The notes: a model not told the origin generated them from the letters alone. Shown: positions 8,413 through 18,090, counted from the stretch's first letter. The stretch is DNA of 64,000 bases from Pseudomonas sp. ML96 (GCF_000761545.1 NZ_JPMY01000029.1:1-64000); one strand, 5' to 3'. Made by a program: numbers and translations.

Positions 8413-8505
8413 TGTTCTGCTTTATAAATCAATTCAAATGAAAAACAAAATTAACAAATTAGTCTGAATTGCAGAAGCTACCGCCATCGCTGGCTAGGGG
8501 TCAGC

Positions 8506-8516
8506 AAGAACAAGAA
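8506..8516 (+). promoter_or_regulatory. A-rich Crc/Hfq-type motif before the CoA-transferase A gene
   Basis: AAGAACAAGAA fits the AAnAAnAA pattern that Hfq/Crc bind in Pseudomonas catabolic mRNAs. It lies 13 bases before the ATG and overlaps the ribosome-binding region (AAGAAGAGG). Confidence 0.5.
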
Positions 8517-8529
8517 GAGGCGCATAGCA

Positions 8530-9228
8530 ATGGCTGGGCTGGACAAGCGGGTGGGTAGTTACGAAGAGGCTCTAGCCGGCCTCGAGAGTGGTATGACTCT
8601 ATTGTCCGGAGGCTTTGGCCTGTGCGGGATCCCAGAGAACCTGATTGCCGAGATCCAGCGTCGAGGAGTGCGTGAGCTGACCGTGGTGTCGAACAACTGC
8701 GGTGTCGACGGCTTTGGGCTGGGCGTTCTGCTAGAAGACCGGCAGATCCGCAAGATGATTGCCTCGTACGTAGGCGAGAACGCTTTGTTCGAACGACAGC
8801 TTCTGGACGGGGAGCTGGAGGTCGAGCTGACCCCGCAGGGAACCCTTGCGGAAAAACTGCGAGCTGGTGGTGCAGGCATTCCTGCTTTCTTCACTGCAAC
8901 CGGCTACGGCACTCCTGTCGCAGAAGGTAAAGAGGTTCGTGAGTTCAACGGCCGTCATTACATCCTGGAGCCAGCGATTACCGGAGACTTCGCCATAGTC
9001 AAAGGCTGGAAGGCAGATCACTACGGCAACGTGATCTACCGGCACACAGCTCAAAACTTCAATCCCCTAGTGGCTAGCGCCGGTCGAATCACTGTGGTCG
9101 AGGTGGAAGAAATCGTGGCTCCTGGCGAGCTCGATCCCACCCAGATTCATACCCCCGGGATTTACGTGGATCGCGTCATCCAAGGGCGATTTGAGAAGCG
9201 CATCGAGAAGCGCACCGTTCGCTCCTGA
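8530..9228 (+). CDS. 3-oxoacid CoA-transferase subunit A
   Basis: 232 residues. Transfers CoA, typically from succinyl-CoA, to a 3-oxo acid such as 3-oxoadipate or acetoacetate, as a complex with subunit B. The signature [13 protein letters not shown] lies near residue 27 and the family motif [12 protein letters not shown] near 57; length is normal for the alpha subunit. It is followed after 28 bases by subunit B and then a thiolase, so the three act at the end of a ring-cleavage pathway. PcaI, AtoD and ScoA types cannot be separated by eye. Confidence 0.85.
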   Translation: MAGLDKRVGSYEEALAGLESGMTLLSGGFGLCGIPENLIAEIQRRGVRELTVVSNNCGVDGFGLGVLLEDRQIRKMIASYVGENALFERQLLDGELEVELTPQGTLAEKLRAGGAGIPAFFTATGYGTPVAEGKEVREFNGRHYILEPAITGDFAIVKGWKADHYGNVIYRHTAQNFNPLVASAGRITVVEVEEIVAPGELDPTQIHTPGIYVDRVIQGRFEKRIEKRTVRS

Positions 9229-9256
9229 ACCCAGAATTCGAAGAGGATCGCCCGAA

Positions 9257-9913
9257 ATGGCTTTGACCCGTGAACAGATGGCTCAGCGAGTTGCGCGTGA
9301 GCTCCAGGATGGTTACTACGTCAATCTTGGTATCGGCATTCCTACCCTGGTTGCCAACTACGTACCAGATGATATGCAGGTGATGCTGCAGTCCGAAAAT
9401 GGCCTACTTGGTATGGGCGGCTTTCCCAGTGAGGAAGAAGTAGATGCCGACATGATCAACGCAGGCAAGCAGACCGTTACCACAGTAAAGGGCGCGTCGA
9501 TTTTCAGCTCGGCAGAGTCCTTTGCCATGATCCGCGGAGGCCACGTAGACCTCACTGTGTTAGGTGCTTTTGAGGTCGACGTCGAGGGCAACATTGCTTC
9601 TTGGATGATCCCTGGAAAGCTAATCAAGGGCATGGGGGGAGCAATGGACCTGGTGGCCGGGGCGGAGAACATCATTGTCACCATGACTCATGCCTCGAAG
9701 GACGGAGAGTCGAAGTTGTTGCCTCGTTGCTCTTTGCCTCTGACTGGTGCGGGCTGCATTCGCAAGGTACTTACTGATCTGGCTTTCCTCGAAATCGAGG
9801 GTGGCGCATTCATCCTGCGAGAGAGGGCGCCGGGTGTCAGCATTGCGGAAATCGCTGAGAAAACGGCAGGGCGGCTGATCGTGCCAGACGACGTTGTTGA
9901 AATGCAGTTCTAA
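9257..9913 (+). CDS. 3-oxoacid CoA-transferase subunit B
   Basis: About 218 residues from the ATG at 9257, preceded by AGAGGAT. An in-frame ATG at 9191 lies inside subunit A and is not used. The catalytic glutamate sits in QSENGLLG (Glu47), with NLGIGIPT before it and [15 protein letters not shown] later, all typical of the beta subunit. It forms the CoA-transferase with subunit A. The next gene, the thiolase, begins 86 bases downstream. Confidence 0.88.
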   Translation: MALTREQMAQRVARELQDGYYVNLGIGIPTLVANYVPDDMQVMLQSENGLLGMGGFPSEEEVDADMINAGKQTVTTVKGASIFSSAESFAMIRGGHVDLTVLGAFEVDVEGNIASWMIPGKLIKGMGGAMDLVAGAENIIVTMTHASKDGESKLLPRCSLPLTGAGCIRKVLTDLAFLEIEGGAFILRERAPGVSIAEIAEKTAGRLIVPDDVVEMQF

Positions 9914-9999
9914 CCCGTTTCTGCCCACGCGAGCTCCTCTTATCTGGTGTTCGGAAAGGACGTGGGCACTTTCTTGCTGTTTGCTCAGGGGCTCTAGCC

Positions 10000-11178
10000 A
10001 TGCATGAAGTCGTCATCGTTGCCGCCACCCGTACCGCCATCGGTAGTTTCCAAGGCTCCCTGGCCAGCGTGCCCGCCGTGGACCTTGGTGCCGCGGTGAT
10101 CAAGCGCCTGCTGGAGCAGACTGGCATTAACGGAGGGGACGTCGATGAGGTGATCCTTGGCCACGTGCTGACCGCTGGCGCCGGGCAGAACACCGCTCGC
10201 CAGGCCTCGATCAAGGCCGGCCTGCCCAACGCCGTACCGGCGCTGACCCTGAACAAGGTCTGCGGCTCCGGCCTCAAGGCCCTGCACCTGGGCGCTCAGG
10301 CGATTCGCTGCGGCGACGCGGAAGTGATCATCGCCGGCGGCATGGAGAACATGAGCCTCACTCCTTACATCACTTCTTCCGCGCGAACTGGCCAACGTAT
10401 GGGGCACGGCATCTTGGTCGATTGCATGATCCAGGACGGCCTGTGGGACGCCTTCAACGACTACCACATGGGCGTAACCGCGGAGAATCTGGTGGAGAAG
10501 TACGGTATCAGCCGTGAGGAGCAGGATGCCTTCGCTGCCGCCTCCCAGCAGAAGGCTGTAGCCGCCATTGAGGCCGGCCGTTTCGTCGATGAAATCACCC
10601 CAATCCTGATCCCTTCGCGCAAGGGCGATCCGGTCAGCTTCGCCAAGGATGAGCAGCCGCGCGCCGGCACCACCGCCGAAGCCCTGGGTAAGCTCAAGCC
10701 AGCCTTCAAGAAAGACGGCAGCGTCACTGCTGGCAACGCTTCCAGTCTCAACGACGGCGCCGCCGCAGTGCTGCTGATGAGCGCCAATAAAGCCAAGGCC
10801 CTTGGTCTGCCAGTGCTGGCCAGGATCGCTGCTTACGCCAACGCCGGCGTCGATCCGGCGATCATGGGTATCGGCCCGGTCTCGGCGACCAAGCGCTGCC
10901 TGGAGAAAGCCGGCTGGCAGCTGGCCGACCTCGATCTGATCGAAGCCAACGAAGCGTTCGCCGCCCAAGCCCTGTCGGTGGGCAAGGAGCTGGGCTGGGA
11001 CGCGGCCAAGGTCAACGTCAATGGCGGCGCCATCGCCCTCGGCCACCCCATCGGCGCCTCCGGCTGCCGGGTGCTGGTGACCCTGCTGCACGAGATGATC
11101 AAGCGCGATGCCAAGAAGGGCCTGGCTACCCTGTGCATCGGCGGCGGGCAGGGCGTGGCCCTGGCAATCGAGCGCTAA
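10000..11178 (+). CDS. acetyl-CoA acetyltransferase (thiolase)
   Basis: 392 residues, the usual length for degradative and biosynthetic thiolases. It cleaves a 3-oxoacyl-CoA, or condenses two acetyl-CoA. Catalytic Cys88 lies in [26 protein letters not shown] carries the active-site His, and CIGGGQG near the C-terminus the second Cys. With the CoA-transferase it would convert a ring-cleavage product to acetyl-CoA units. Its codons are much richer in G/C at the third position than those of the CoA-transferase genes just upstream, suggesting separate origin. AtoB-like or PcaF-like cannot be decided by eye. Confidence 0.88.
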   Translation: MHEVVIVAATRTAIGSFQGSLASVPAVDLGAAVIKRLLEQTGINGGDVDEVILGHVLTAGAGQNTARQASIKAGLPNAVPALTLNKVCGSGLKALHLGAQAIRCGDAEVIIAGGMENMSLTPYITSSARTGQRMGHGILVDCMIQDGLWDAFNDYHMGVTAENLVEKYGISREEQDAFAAASQQKAVAAIEAGRFVDEITPILIPSRKGDPVSFAKDEQPRAGTTAEALGKLKPAFKKDGSVTAGNASSLNDGAAAVLLMSANKAKALGLPVLARIAAYANAGVDPAIMGIGPVSATKRCLEKAGWQLADLDLIEANEAFAAQALSVGKELGWDAAKVNVNGGAIALGHPIGASGCRVLVTLLHEMIKRDAKKGLATLCIGGGQGVALAIER

Positions 11179-11199
11179 ACCCTCGAGTTTGTATCCGGC

Positions 11200-11243
11200 C
11201 ATCGCATGGCCAGATACCTCGTAGCGGCAAATGCGATTAGCGA
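11200..11243 (+). promoter_or_regulatory. nod-box-like composite operator, copy 1
   Basis: CATCGCATGGCCAGATA, then 12 bases, then AAATGCGATTAGCGA. The palindromic part is the weakest of seven copies (CATC/GATA ends), but the CGATTAG core is at the conserved spacing. It lies after the thiolase and before the chemoreceptor gene. A larger inverted repeat (11191-11217, GTATC..GATAC ends) overlaps it and may also act as a thiolase terminator hairpin. Confidence 0.5.
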
Positions 11244-11282
11244 GTTGGGGATCTCATTCGCTAGCGTGCCAGTGCTCGCTAT

Positions 11283-11293
11283 AACAACAAGAA
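11283..11293 (+). promoter_or_regulatory. A-rich Crc/Hfq-type motif before the chemoreceptor leader ORF
   Basis: AACAACAAGAA lies 10 bases before the ATG at 11304 and overlaps its AAGAAAGG ribosome-binding site. It fits the AAnAAnAA pattern of Crc/Hfq targets. Confidence 0.45.
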
Positions 11294-11303
11294 AGGCTGT
11301 CGT

Positions 11304-11405
11304 ATGAAGTTCCTGCCGCCATCTCTTTTTAGGCTCAATTTCTCTGCTGATCCGCGACTCCACCTTGGTCGCTCCTGTGCACCTGCCAGCTGGAGGTCAC
11401 AATGA
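11304..11405 (+). CDS. 33-residue leader ORF upstream of chemoreceptor
   Basis: A short frame ([13 protein letters not shown]... ending ...SWRSQ) with a usable ribosome-binding site AAGAAAGG. Its TGA overlaps the ATG of the chemoreceptor gene as ATGA, which suggests translational coupling. It begins just after the A-rich Crc/Hfq-type motif. The peptide resembles no family I know. It may be a regulatory leader rather than a functional protein. Confidence 0.35.
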   Translation: MKFLPPSLFRLNFSADPRLHLGRSCAPASWRSQ

Positions 11406-13333
11406 ATCAGCTGGGACGTCTGCTTGGAAACCTGTCTGTTGGAGCCAAGTTGTGGGTCGGCTTTGGCTTGGTCCTGCTGCTAACCGCGGGGGTTGCTGCG
11501 ACAGCTTTCAGTTCGATTTCTACGCTGCAACAGCGTAGCGAGCGTTTGCGTGGTGAGCTGCAAGTACAGGCTCGGGTCTTACAGGCTCGCATTGCTGAGA
11601 AGGATTTTGCGCTAGCACTGGATGCTCGCTCGGCTGAGCAAGTACGCCTGATCGTTGAGCAACTACAAGGGCAGCTTTCTGGTGATGGAAACGTCACTCA
11701 TCAGGAGATGATCTCGGCGGCGCAGGCATACCTTAAGCAGTTCGAGCAGTATGCTTTGTCGTTGCGCCAGCTCCACGAGGCGCGGCTGCAGATGCAGCAA
11801 ACGGCTCGTGTAGCTGCAGAGAGTTTTACTGCAGTCTTCCTCGATCAGATCGATGCGCTAACCACCGCGGCCGAGGGGCAGGGTGGGGAGGCCATGGAGC
11901 AGTCCGCTCTGCTGGAGCAAAGCGCAGCGCTGCGGGACAAGCTGACCCAAGTACGAGATAGCGAGCTGTCCTATAGCTTGGGGAGCGACCAGAGTCGTCG
12001 AGCCGACTGGGAGATGGGCATGAGTGACGTGCTTGCTGCCATAGACACTCTGGCGCTGCGAGTCGGGGAAGAGGGACAGACCTCGTTGCGAGAGGCTCGC
12101 GAAGCTCTTGCGGCCTATCGGAAAGCATTTACTCAGTTCGCAGATAGCCGTGACCGGATTAGCAAAGCCACCATCGGCATGCAGCAACAAAGCGAGCAGC
12201 TGGGCGACTTACTGGCTGCTCTGGAGCAGGAACAAGCAGGAGCAATCGCGGAAGATGGCAGCAGTGCCTACAGGCAGCTGAGCGTCATCACCCTACTGGC
12301 GTTAAGCCTTGGTATCGGAGCCAGTTTGCTTATTCGTCAAGCCATTCTGCATCCGCTGCGGCAGGCCGTAGCATTGGCGCAGCGTATTGCTGAGGGGGAT
12401 CTGGGTGGCTCCCCTGAGAAAGCGATACGCAAGGATGAACTCGGGCTGCTTTTGCGTACATTCGGAGGCATGCTCGACAGCTTGAGAGGGCTGGTGGGGC
12501 GTATCAGTCAGGGAGTGGATCAGCTCAACGGGACGGCTGGCACCTTGGCCTCAGTGATAAGCAATACCCACGCAGGAGTAGAGCAGCAGCGCCAGGAAAC
12601 TGAGGTCGCCGTGAGCTCTATGCAGCAGATGAGCGCAACTGCTCGCGAGGTTGCACGTAACACCTGTGAGGCCAACGATGCCGTGGTGCAGGCCAATGAG
12701 CAGGCGCGAGATGGCAATCGACTGGTCCAGCAGGCTGCTGACAGGACCGAGCTACTGGCGCAGGAGATGACTGGCTGTGCCGAGGTGATGAACGAGCTCC
12801 TCGGAGAGTGCTCGGCAATCAGTGGGGTGCTTGTCGTCATCAAGTCAGTTGCTGAGCAAACCAATCTGCTTGCATTGAATGCTGCGATCGAGGCTGCTCG
12901 AGCGGGTGAGCATGGTAGAGGCTTCGCCGTGGTCGCCGACGAAGTGCGAGGGTTGGCTCAGAGAACACAGGCTTCCACCGGTGAGATCCAGACACTCATC
13001 GAACGTTTGGGCCAAGTTGCACAACAGGCGGCTACGCGTCTGCAAGAGAGCCGAGTTCTGACCGACGAATCTGCAGGTCTTGCTGGGCAGGCGTCTGTCG
13101 CGCTGCAACGTATCACCCAGGCCGTTGCCACCATCGAACGGATGAATCAGCAAATCGCCACTGCTGCCGAGCAACAGAGCATGGTGGCGGACGAGGTGAA
13201 TCACAGCATTACCCGCGTTCGCGCGGTAGCAGAAGAAAGCTCGCGGCAAAGTGTATCGCTGCAAGCTTCGACTTCAGATCTACAGCAGGTCAGTGGCGTA
13301 CTCAATCTTGCTGTGGGCCACTTCCAGACCTAA
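11402..13333 (+). CDS. methyl-accepting chemotaxis protein with helical ligand domain
   Basis: 643 residues. TM1 at about 13-35, a long all-helical periplasmic domain (about 36-285) of the helical bimodular (HBM) kind, TM2 at about 293-313, HAMP, then the cytoplasmic signalling domain with the hairpin tip [24 protein letters not shown] receptors bind small organic acids at two sites. Its position beside CoA-transferase, thiolase and a LysR gene, and behind a copy of the island's composite operator, suggests chemotaxis toward a substrate or intermediate of this pathway. It has a good ribosome-binding site (GGAGG at 11392-11396). Confidence 0.88.
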   Translation: MNQLGRLLGNLSVGAKLWVGFGLVLLLTAGVAATAFSSISTLQQRSERLRGELQVQARVLQARIAEKDFALALDARSAEQVRLIVEQLQGQLSGDGNVTHQEMISAAQAYLKQFEQYALSLRQLHEARLQMQQTARVAAESFTAVFLDQIDALTTAAEGQGGEAMEQSALLEQSAALRDKLTQVRDSELSYSLGSDQSRRADWEMGMSDVLAAIDTLALRVGEEGQTSLREAREALAAYRKAFTQFADSRDRISKATIGMQQQSEQLGDLLAALEQEQAGAIAEDGSSAYRQLSVITLLALSLGIGASLLIRQAILHPLRQAVALAQRIAEGDLGGSPEKAIRKDELGLLLRTFGGMLDSLRGLVGRISQGVDQLNGTAGTLASVISNTHAGVEQQRQETEVAVSSMQQMSATAREVARNTCEANDAVVQANEQARDGNRLVQQAADRTELLAQEMTGCAEVMNELLGECSAISGVLVVIKSVAEQTNLLALNAAIEAARAGEHGRGFAVVADEVRGLAQRTQASTGEIQTLIERLGQVAQQAATRLQESRVLTDESAGLAGQASVALQRITQAVATIERMNQQIATAAEQQSMVADEVNHSITRVRAVAEESSRQSVSLQASTSDLQQVSGVLNLAVGHFQT

Positions 13334-13386
13334 GCACTGATGCAGCGTGTGATACTCGACTTTTCCAGATCGATCTTGAGCTCGAC

Positions 13387-14322
13387 ATGCGTTATCGACG
13401 GTTGAATCTAAACCTATTGGTCGCCCTGGATGCGCTGCTCGATGAAGGCAGTGTTAGTCGGGCAGCGGAACGTTTGCATCTTGGACAGTCTGCAACTAGC
13501 GCAGCCCTAGGACGGCTTCGGGAGCACTTTGGCGACCCTCTGCTTGCCCCAGTAGGTCGCCGGTTGGAGCCTACTGCTCTGGGGCGTAGCCTTCACCCGA
13601 AAGTCCGAGAGGCGTTACGCCTGGCGCGCGAGGTTGTGGAGGCTCCGTTGCATTTCGAGGCCGCTGGTTGCGAGCGGCATTTCACCATAGCTGCATCCGA
13701 CTATGTCGCAGCGGTATTGCTGCCGGAGGTAAGCCGGCGGCTGTCGAGCGAGGCCCCCGGTGTTAGCCTGAGTATTCGGGATCTACCTCGGCCAAGAGAC
13801 GGCGACGTGGTCAGTGAGGCACTCGAATACCGCCATTGCGATCTGGTTATCGTCCCGCCGCAGCGCAGCAACACCATTTACCCCCAAGCAGAGCTCCTGG
13901 CCGATGAGTTGTGCTGCATAGTAAGTGCTGATCACCCAGGGCTTGAGTTGGGGTTGAGCCTTGCGGACTACTGCGCAGCCGAACACGTGGTGCGCGAGTT
14001 TGCTGATGGGGAGCAATCAGGTGTAGAAGCTATGCACCTGCGCGAGCTAGGGATCGAGCGTCGCCGAAGCGTGGCTGTGGGCAACTTCGCATTGATGGCG
14101 GAGTTTGTGGTGGGAACGCCGCGGGTCGCTACGCTGTTTCGTCGCCAGGCTGAGGCGTTGGCGAGACGTTACTCAGTAAGAGTGCTTCCATCACCGTTGG
14201 CGTTTCCGCCGGTATGCCAGGTTTTGCAGTGGCATCAGCACCAGGACCTAGATCCGGCCCTGGCGTGGTTTCGCAGTTTGCTGATTGAGCAGGGCGCTCG
14301 CCTGGCTCAGTCCGATTGCTGA
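13387..14322 (+). CDS. NodD/NahR-class LysR regulator 1
   Basis: 311 residues. The N-terminal helix-turn-helix (LNLLVALDALLDEGSVSRAAERLHLGQSATSAALGRLREHF) has the LNLLVALD.LL.E...SRAAERLH pattern of the NodD/NahR/PcpR branch. The ligand-binding domain covers about 92-305. It overlaps the convergent HbpS-like gene by 16 bases. Members of this branch bind ATC-N9-GAT-type boxes and respond to aromatic ligands. It is a candidate binder of the composite operators described here, alongside the LysR at 18207. Confidence 0.85.
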   Translation: MRYRRLNLNLLVALDALLDEGSVSRAAERLHLGQSATSAALGRLREHFGDPLLAPVGRRLEPTALGRSLHPKVREALRLAREVVEAPLHFEAAGCERHFTIAASDYVAAVLLPEVSRRLSSEAPGVSLSIRDLPRPRDGDVVSEALEYRHCDLVIVPPQRSNTIYPQAELLADELCCIVSADHPGLELGLSLADYCAAEHVVREFADGEQSGVEAMHLRELGIERRRSVAVGNFALMAEFVVGTPRVATLFRRQAEALARRYSVRVLPSPLAFPPVCQVLQWHQHQDLDPALAWFRSLLIEQGARLAQSDC

Positions 14323-14753
14323 CGCTCTCCGGTATCTGCTACTAGGCCGAGCTCTGCAATCGCGACTAGGGCGCAGTGCTCGTCGTTGTCTGAAGTGTCT
14401 CCGCTGACGCCGATAGCACCGAGTAAATTGCCCTCGCTATCGCGAAGCAGCACGCCGCCGGCCGCCGGAATCACCTCTCCATCCGTAAGGCTGTTAATGG
14501 CGTCGAAGAATGCAGGCATTGCTTGCGCTCGTCGTGCGAGTTCCCGCCCGCCAAAGCCCATACCGAGGCAGCCACGAGCTTTGCCAGTAGCAATGCGAGG
14601 GCGTAGGAAGCTAGCGTGTTCATCACGGAGTACGGCAAGCGGGTGACCGGAGCTATCCAACACTGCCGCCGCCATGGGCTTCAGACCAAGGCGGCGCGAA
14701 GCAAGTAGTGTTTGCTGAGCGAGCCGGGTGGCGATTTCGAAATCGATGGGCAT
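14307..14753 (-). CDS. HbpS/GlcG-like protein (DUF336)
   Basis: 148 residues matching the GlcG/HbpS fold throughout: an N-terminal helix (ATRLAQQTLLASRRLGLKPMAAAVLDSSGHPLAVLRDEHAS), a central GGRELARRAQAMPAF region, and AAGGVLLRDSEGNLLGAIGVSGDTSDNDEHCALVA. Family members bind haem or small ligands and often sit in catabolic operons as accessory or isomerase-like proteins. It follows the amidohydrolase gene with a one-base gap, so they form an operon. Exact function unknown. Confidence 0.8.
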   Translation of the reverse strand: MPIDFEIATRLAQQTLLASRRLGLKPMAAAVLDSSGHPLAVLRDEHASFLRPRIATGKARGCLGMGFGGRELARRAQAMPAFFDAINSLTDGEVIPAAGGVLLRDSEGNLLGAIGVSGDTSDNDEHCALVAIAELGLVADTGERQQSD

Positions 14754-14754
14754 C

Positions 14755-16095
14755 TCAGTGGCTCCATTTCCCGAGTTGGCTAACGCGATCCCGGGTGTAA
14801 AGGTCGGTCCACTTGAGCGAGTTGAAGTCGGAAACTTGCTTGGGGTTGTAGGCGCGTTTCTCGACGCTGATTAGCTGCCCACCCTTGATGACCTGTAGAC
14901 GGCTTGGGTCCTGCAAGACACGGATATTCTCGAGCGGAGATCCATCCACAATCAAAAGGTCCGCATGCTTGCCGACCTCTAAAGTGCCAAGCAGGTGTCC
15001 CTGGGGCATGAAGCGTGCGCCGTTGGCCGTGGCACACAACAACGCTTCTGCCGGGGTAAACCCTATTAACTCAACCAGCAGCTCCAGCTCACGAGCATGC
15101 CACTCGCCGTATGGGGTGACGGCAAAGCCACTATCGCTGCCGCAGGCAAATGGAACTCCTGCAGCTTTGGCACGACGCAGTACGGAGGCGCCGAGCTCCA
15201 GAGTCCGTGCGCAGTAGCCGGCATAGCCCGTGGAGATGGCCGGATCATGTGGCTGGCAGAAATCCACGGTGTTTTTGGGGAACGTCATGGTGGGGGCCAG
15301 GGTGCTGCCTGACTCGAGAATGGCCTCGATGCAGTCGTCGTCCATGTAGAAGGCATGGAAGATCAGATCAACGCCGGCACGAGCGGCATTCATTACGGCT
15401 TCGCGACCATAGGCGTGGGTTGCCACTAAGCAGCCAAGACGGTGGATTTCCTCGACCATCTCGCGGGTTTCGTCAGCGGTGAAGGCAGCGATGATCTCGC
15501 CATTGGGGCGGCGGTGCGTGCCGTCCATTGCAATCTTGATCAAGTTCACGCCGTCTTTGGCTTGTTTGCGGATCTCAGCGATGGCGTCGCTGCGACTGGT
15601 GATCAGGGCCGCGGTGAAATACTCGGGCGCGCCGACACGGCTTGGAAACCAGTCATTGAGGCTTTGCCGGTTAGTTATGACACGGCTGCTGGCTGCGATT
15701 CTTGGGCCTTCAAAAAGTCCCGCATTGACCGCATTGCGAACAGCAATGCTGAGCTGTCCGCTGTCTCCTGGGCAAACCATGCTGGTGACGCCTGCGGCCA
15801 ATACGTGTTGGGCGAAGAACATGCCGCGCAGCGCACGGAACTCGTCGCTAGTCCAGATATCGATGTCCTCCTCGCTCTGCGCGTTACCGAAGGCAAGGTG
15901 GGTGTGAACGTCGATCAGGCCTGGCATGACAAAGCCCGCATGCTGTTGACGATCATGTGAGCGCATAGCGGGGGCTTGGTTGCGGGGGCCGGCATAGGTG
16001 ATCAGGCCATTTTCGATCACCAATGTTTGGTGCTGTGCAGCTTGCATCGAGGTGCTATCGAACAGGCTGGCGCAATGCAAATGGAGGGCGCTCAT
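14755..16095 (-). CDS. metal-dependent amidohydrolase family protein
   Basis: 446 residues from the ATG at 16095 (MSALHLHCASLF...), preceded by AAGGAAAA; the in-frame ATG at 16164 is rejected for lack of a site. Motifs of the imidazolonepropionase/prolidase-like branch: HTHLAFG (first metal pair), a carboxylated-Lys region (NLIKIAMDG), ATHAYGRE and FHAFYMDD His, and CGSDSG with the catalytic Asp. It hydrolyses an amide, lactone or similar ring bond in an unknown substrate. No signal peptide, so cytoplasmic. It is first in an operon with the HbpS-like gene. Confidence 0.8.
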   Translation of the reverse strand: MSALHLHCASLFDSTSMQAAQHQTLVIENGLITYAGPRNQAPAMRSHDRQQHAGFVMPGLIDVHTHLAFGNAQSEEDIDIWTSDEFRALRGMFFAQHVLAAGVTSMVCPGDSGQLSIAVRNAVNAGLFEGPRIAASSRVITNRQSLNDWFPSRVGAPEYFTAALITSRSDAIAEIRKQAKDGVNLIKIAMDGTHRRPNGEIIAAFTADETREMVEEIHRLGCLVATHAYGREAVMNAARAGVDLIFHAFYMDDDCIEAILESGSTLAPTMTFPKNTVDFCQPHDPAISTGYAGYCARTLELGASVLRRAKAAGVPFACGSDSGFAVTPYGEWHARELELLVELIGFTPAEALLCATANGARFMPQGHLLGTLEVGKHADLLIVDGSPLENIRVLQDPSRLQVIKGGQLISVEKRAYNPKQVSDFNSLKWTDLYTRDRVSQLGKWSH

Positions 16096-16104
16096 AAGGC
16101 GTTT

Positions 16105-16116
16105 TTCCTTGTTGTT
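16105..16116 (-). promoter_or_regulatory. A-rich Crc/Hfq-type motif before the amidohydrolase gene
   Basis: On the minus strand this reads AACAACAAGGAA, 9 bases before the ATG, and includes the ribosome-binding site. It fits the AAnAAnAA pattern. Confidence 0.45.
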
Positions 16117-16182
16117 ATGGTGCTGGAGGCAGGCTAGGTCGCCAGCATTGGCCATAACCAGCAAATGTCCTCAATGCTCTGC

Positions 16183-16199
16183 TATCGATACGGTCGATA
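16183..16199. promoter_or_regulatory. TATC-N9-GATA palindrome without the downstream CGATT
   Basis: TATCGATACGGTCGATA, a perfect palindromic half element between the divergent amidohydrolase and SnoaL-like genes. It shares the TATC-N9-GATA form of the composite operators but lacks the fixed-distance CGATT on either strand. It may be an extra LysR-binding site for the amidohydrolase promoter. Confidence 0.35.
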
Positions 16200-16258
16200 C
16201 CTTCTGGAAGCCCCGTAGACGTTGGTTCTCAGGTCAATTGGGTGGCGACGAAGTACAG

Positions 16259-16302
16259 CATCGCGATTTGCGATAGCTAGCATGCTGAGTCGCGATTTTC
16301 CT
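16259..16302 (+). promoter_or_regulatory. nod-box-like composite operator, copy 2
   Basis: CATCGCGATTTGCGATA, 12 bases, then AGTCGCGATTTTCCT, ending 76 bases before the SnoaL-like gene. The palindrome and the CGATT core are at the spacing shared by all seven copies. Confidence 0.55.
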
Positions 16303-16378
16303 GCCGGTCGGGCTGGAACTAGGGTGCGCGTGCCATCGACAGGATGGCGTTCGCATGTACCCAAAGGAGGGCCGCGTA

Positions 16379-16756
16379 ATGAGTGAAGTTCAGGAGATTC
16401 TGCAGTTGGAGCAGCAACGCCAGCAGGCCTTGATGAGTGAAGATCAAGCCGCTATCGAGAGGTTGTTCGCCGAGGACCTGGTGTACGTGCATACCACAGG
16501 GTTGGTGCAGACCAAGGCCCAGTATCTCGAGTATGCCCGCACGGCAGTTCGGTACTTGGAGGTGCAGCGTGGGGAGTTGCAGGTGCAGAGTTTGGGGGAG
16601 GGCGTACTGCTGATGAGCGGCCCCCAATGCAATGTCCTACAGAAACGTTCAGGCGGAGACGCGATTCGGGCTGAGGGATTTGCATCCCAGGTCTGGGTGA
16701 AACGAGAGGAGAGCTGGCAGATGGTGCTGTTCCACGGCACAAGGACCATGTCGTAA
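16379..16756 (+). CDS. SnoaL/NTF2-like small protein (DUF4440)
   Basis: 125 residues from the ATG at 16379, with a strong AAAGGAGG site 8 bases upstream; the ATG at 16355 is less likely. The order helix-helix-strands (EILQLEQQRQQALMSEDQAAIERLFAEDLVYVHTTG... then VWVKREESWQMVLFHGTRT) is the cone-shaped NTF2 fold. Such proteins act as isomerases, cyclases or dehydratases on small ring compounds, or simply bind them. It is a single-gene unit behind a composite operator. Confidence 0.75.
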   Translation: MSEVQEILQLEQQRQQALMSEDQAAIERLFAEDLVYVHTTGLVQTKAQYLEYARTAVRYLEVQRGELQVQSLGEGVLLMSGPQCNVLQKRSGGDAIRAEGFASQVWVKREESWQMVLFHGTRTMS

Positions 16757-16862
16757 GCCAATAGCTGGGGAGTCTTTTCAGTCAGGGGTTTGGTTGTTAT
16801 GAGCCTTGCTCCATGACTGAAGCCTATCTGTTGGGAACTGATAACAAACAAAAAGCCAGACG

Positions 16863-16893
16863 AAAAAAACGGCAGGGCGTACGCACCTGCCGT
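16863..16893 (-). terminator. rho-independent terminator of the alpha/beta hydrolase gene
   Basis: On the minus strand an ACGGCAGG...CCTGCCGT stem with a 9-base loop is followed by seven T residues. It lies 39 bases past the stop of the hydrolase gene. Confidence 0.85.
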
Positions 16894-16932
16894 GGGAACA
16901 CCTCGTAGCGTCGATTCTACTTAGTGAGGAGA

Positions 16933-18090
16933 TCAGGCAACACGACCGCCAAGGGTCTCTGCAATCCAGTCGGCGATGTACTGACCTGCGTTGATGCTGT
17001 TGTCGAAGCTAGAGTGCTGAACACCGCCTTCGCGGTCGGTGAAAATCTTCAGCTCGCGTTTTGGACTGTTGATCAGTTGCTCGTAGGTACGGTGTGCCCA
17101 CTTCAGCGGAATCTGCGAGTCCTTCTCGCCATGGGTTACCAGGAATGGCACCTTGATGCGATCCAGAACGCCATCGAGATGGACGTTCTCGGCGATGGTC
17201 ATGAACTCATCCATGTCCTTGGCGCCCCAGACCCATTGCACGTGAGCCCAGTAGTGCGGCACAGGTAGGCTGCCTTCTCTGTCCAGGCGACGCTTCTGCA
17301 CGTCACGCCAGTCATGGTTAGCGCCCCAAACCACACCGCAAGCGAAGCGCGGTTCAAACGCGACAGCACGCGGGCAGTAATAGCCGCCTAGGGAAACCCC
17401 CTCCAGGCCGATGCGTTTGGCATCTATGTCGGTGCGGGTCTCCAGCCAGTCCACCACTCGGCTAGCCCAGTGCTCGCTGTCGTAACGAGCGGTGAGACCT
17501 TGCAGGCGGAGAGCCTCACCAGTGCCCGGCTGATCGATGATCAACGAAGAGACACCACGCTTGGCTAGCCATGCAGGCAGGCCGACGCGATATTTCATTT
17601 CCTTGGTGGAGTCGAGTCCGTTGACTTGAACCAGGATCGGCGCTGGACCTTCTACGCCTTCAGCGCGCACATACAGGCCGGAAATGTGCTTGCCCTCATA
17701 GGGAATCTCAACTCGCTCGCAGTTTTCCTTCGACAGCGCCACGCCACGAGCAAAGGTGTCGAGGAAGCGCTGATACAGTTCAAGCCGACCTGGAGCACCA
17801 TGAGCTTGCAGGCGCTCGCATGTCAGGTAGTAAGTGGCCGCACGATTGTACTTCTCGCCGGCAGAAAGCAAGCGCCCGAGGCTCTCGTCTTCCTGCGCAA
17901 GGGAGCACAGCTTGTCGGCCATCTTCGACCAAGTCTCACGGAAAGCTTGGGTGCCAGCTGCATCGGGCTGCTTGGCCGCTTCGGCCAGCGGCTTGCACAT
18001 CTCCTCAATTTCGCCAATACGGGCGCCCATCTCGATGGCAAGGTTTACAGACAGGTCCCAGACGTAATTAGTGGGGAAGTAGCGGAACAT
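16933..18090 (-). CDS. alpha/beta hydrolase of the DHPON hydrolase/FrsA-like family
   Basis: 385 residues from the ATG at 18090 (MFRYFPTN..), preceded by AAAAAGGACAATAAG; the ATG at 18120 is less likely. An N-terminal helical cap (about 1-125) precedes an alpha/beta-hydrolase core with an oxyanion region (ILVQVNGLDSTKEM), nucleophile Ser in EGVSLGGYY, an acid in THGEKDSQIP and the His in GGVQHSSF. This layout matches 2,6-dihydroxypseudooxynicotine hydrolase, which cleaves a C-C bond in a hydroxylated aromatic ketone. By analogy it would release a side chain or cleave a diketone; the true substrate is unknown. Transcribed away from the LysR at 18207, behind a composite operator. Confidence 0.75.
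   Translation of the reverse strand: MFRYFPTNYVWDLSVNLAIEMGARIGEIEEMCKPLAEAAKQPDAAGTQAFRETWSKMADKLCSLAQEDESLGRLLSAGEKYNRAATYYLTCERLQAHGAPGRLELYQRFLDTFARGVALSKENCERVEIPYEGKHISGLYVRAEGVEGPAPILVQVNGLDSTKEMKYRVGLPAWLAKRGVSSLIIDQPGTGEALRLQGLTARYDSEHWASRVVDWLETRTDIDAKRIGLEGVSLGGYYCPRAVAFEPRFACGVVWGANHDWRDVQKRRLDREGSLPVPHYWAHVQWVWGAKDMDEFMTIAENVHLDGVLDRIKVPFLVTHGEKDSQIPLKWAHRTYEQLINSPKRELKIFTDREGGVQHSSFDNSINAGQYIADWIAETLGGRVA

Noticed and set aside
8530..11178. Complete beta-ketoadipate (pca/cat) pathway
   Set aside because: Only CoA-transferase and thiolase occur. No intradiol dioxygenase, muconate cycloisomerase, decarboxylase or enol-lactone hydrolase is seen.
9994..11202. 402-codon minus-strand frame opposite the thiolase
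   Set aside because: High G/C at codon position three of the thiolase keeps the antisense frame open; thiolase motifs leave no doubt about the real strand.
16183..16199. Eighth copy of the composite operator
   Set aside because: The palindrome TATCGATACGGTCGATA fits, but CGATT is missing at the conserved distance on both strands.
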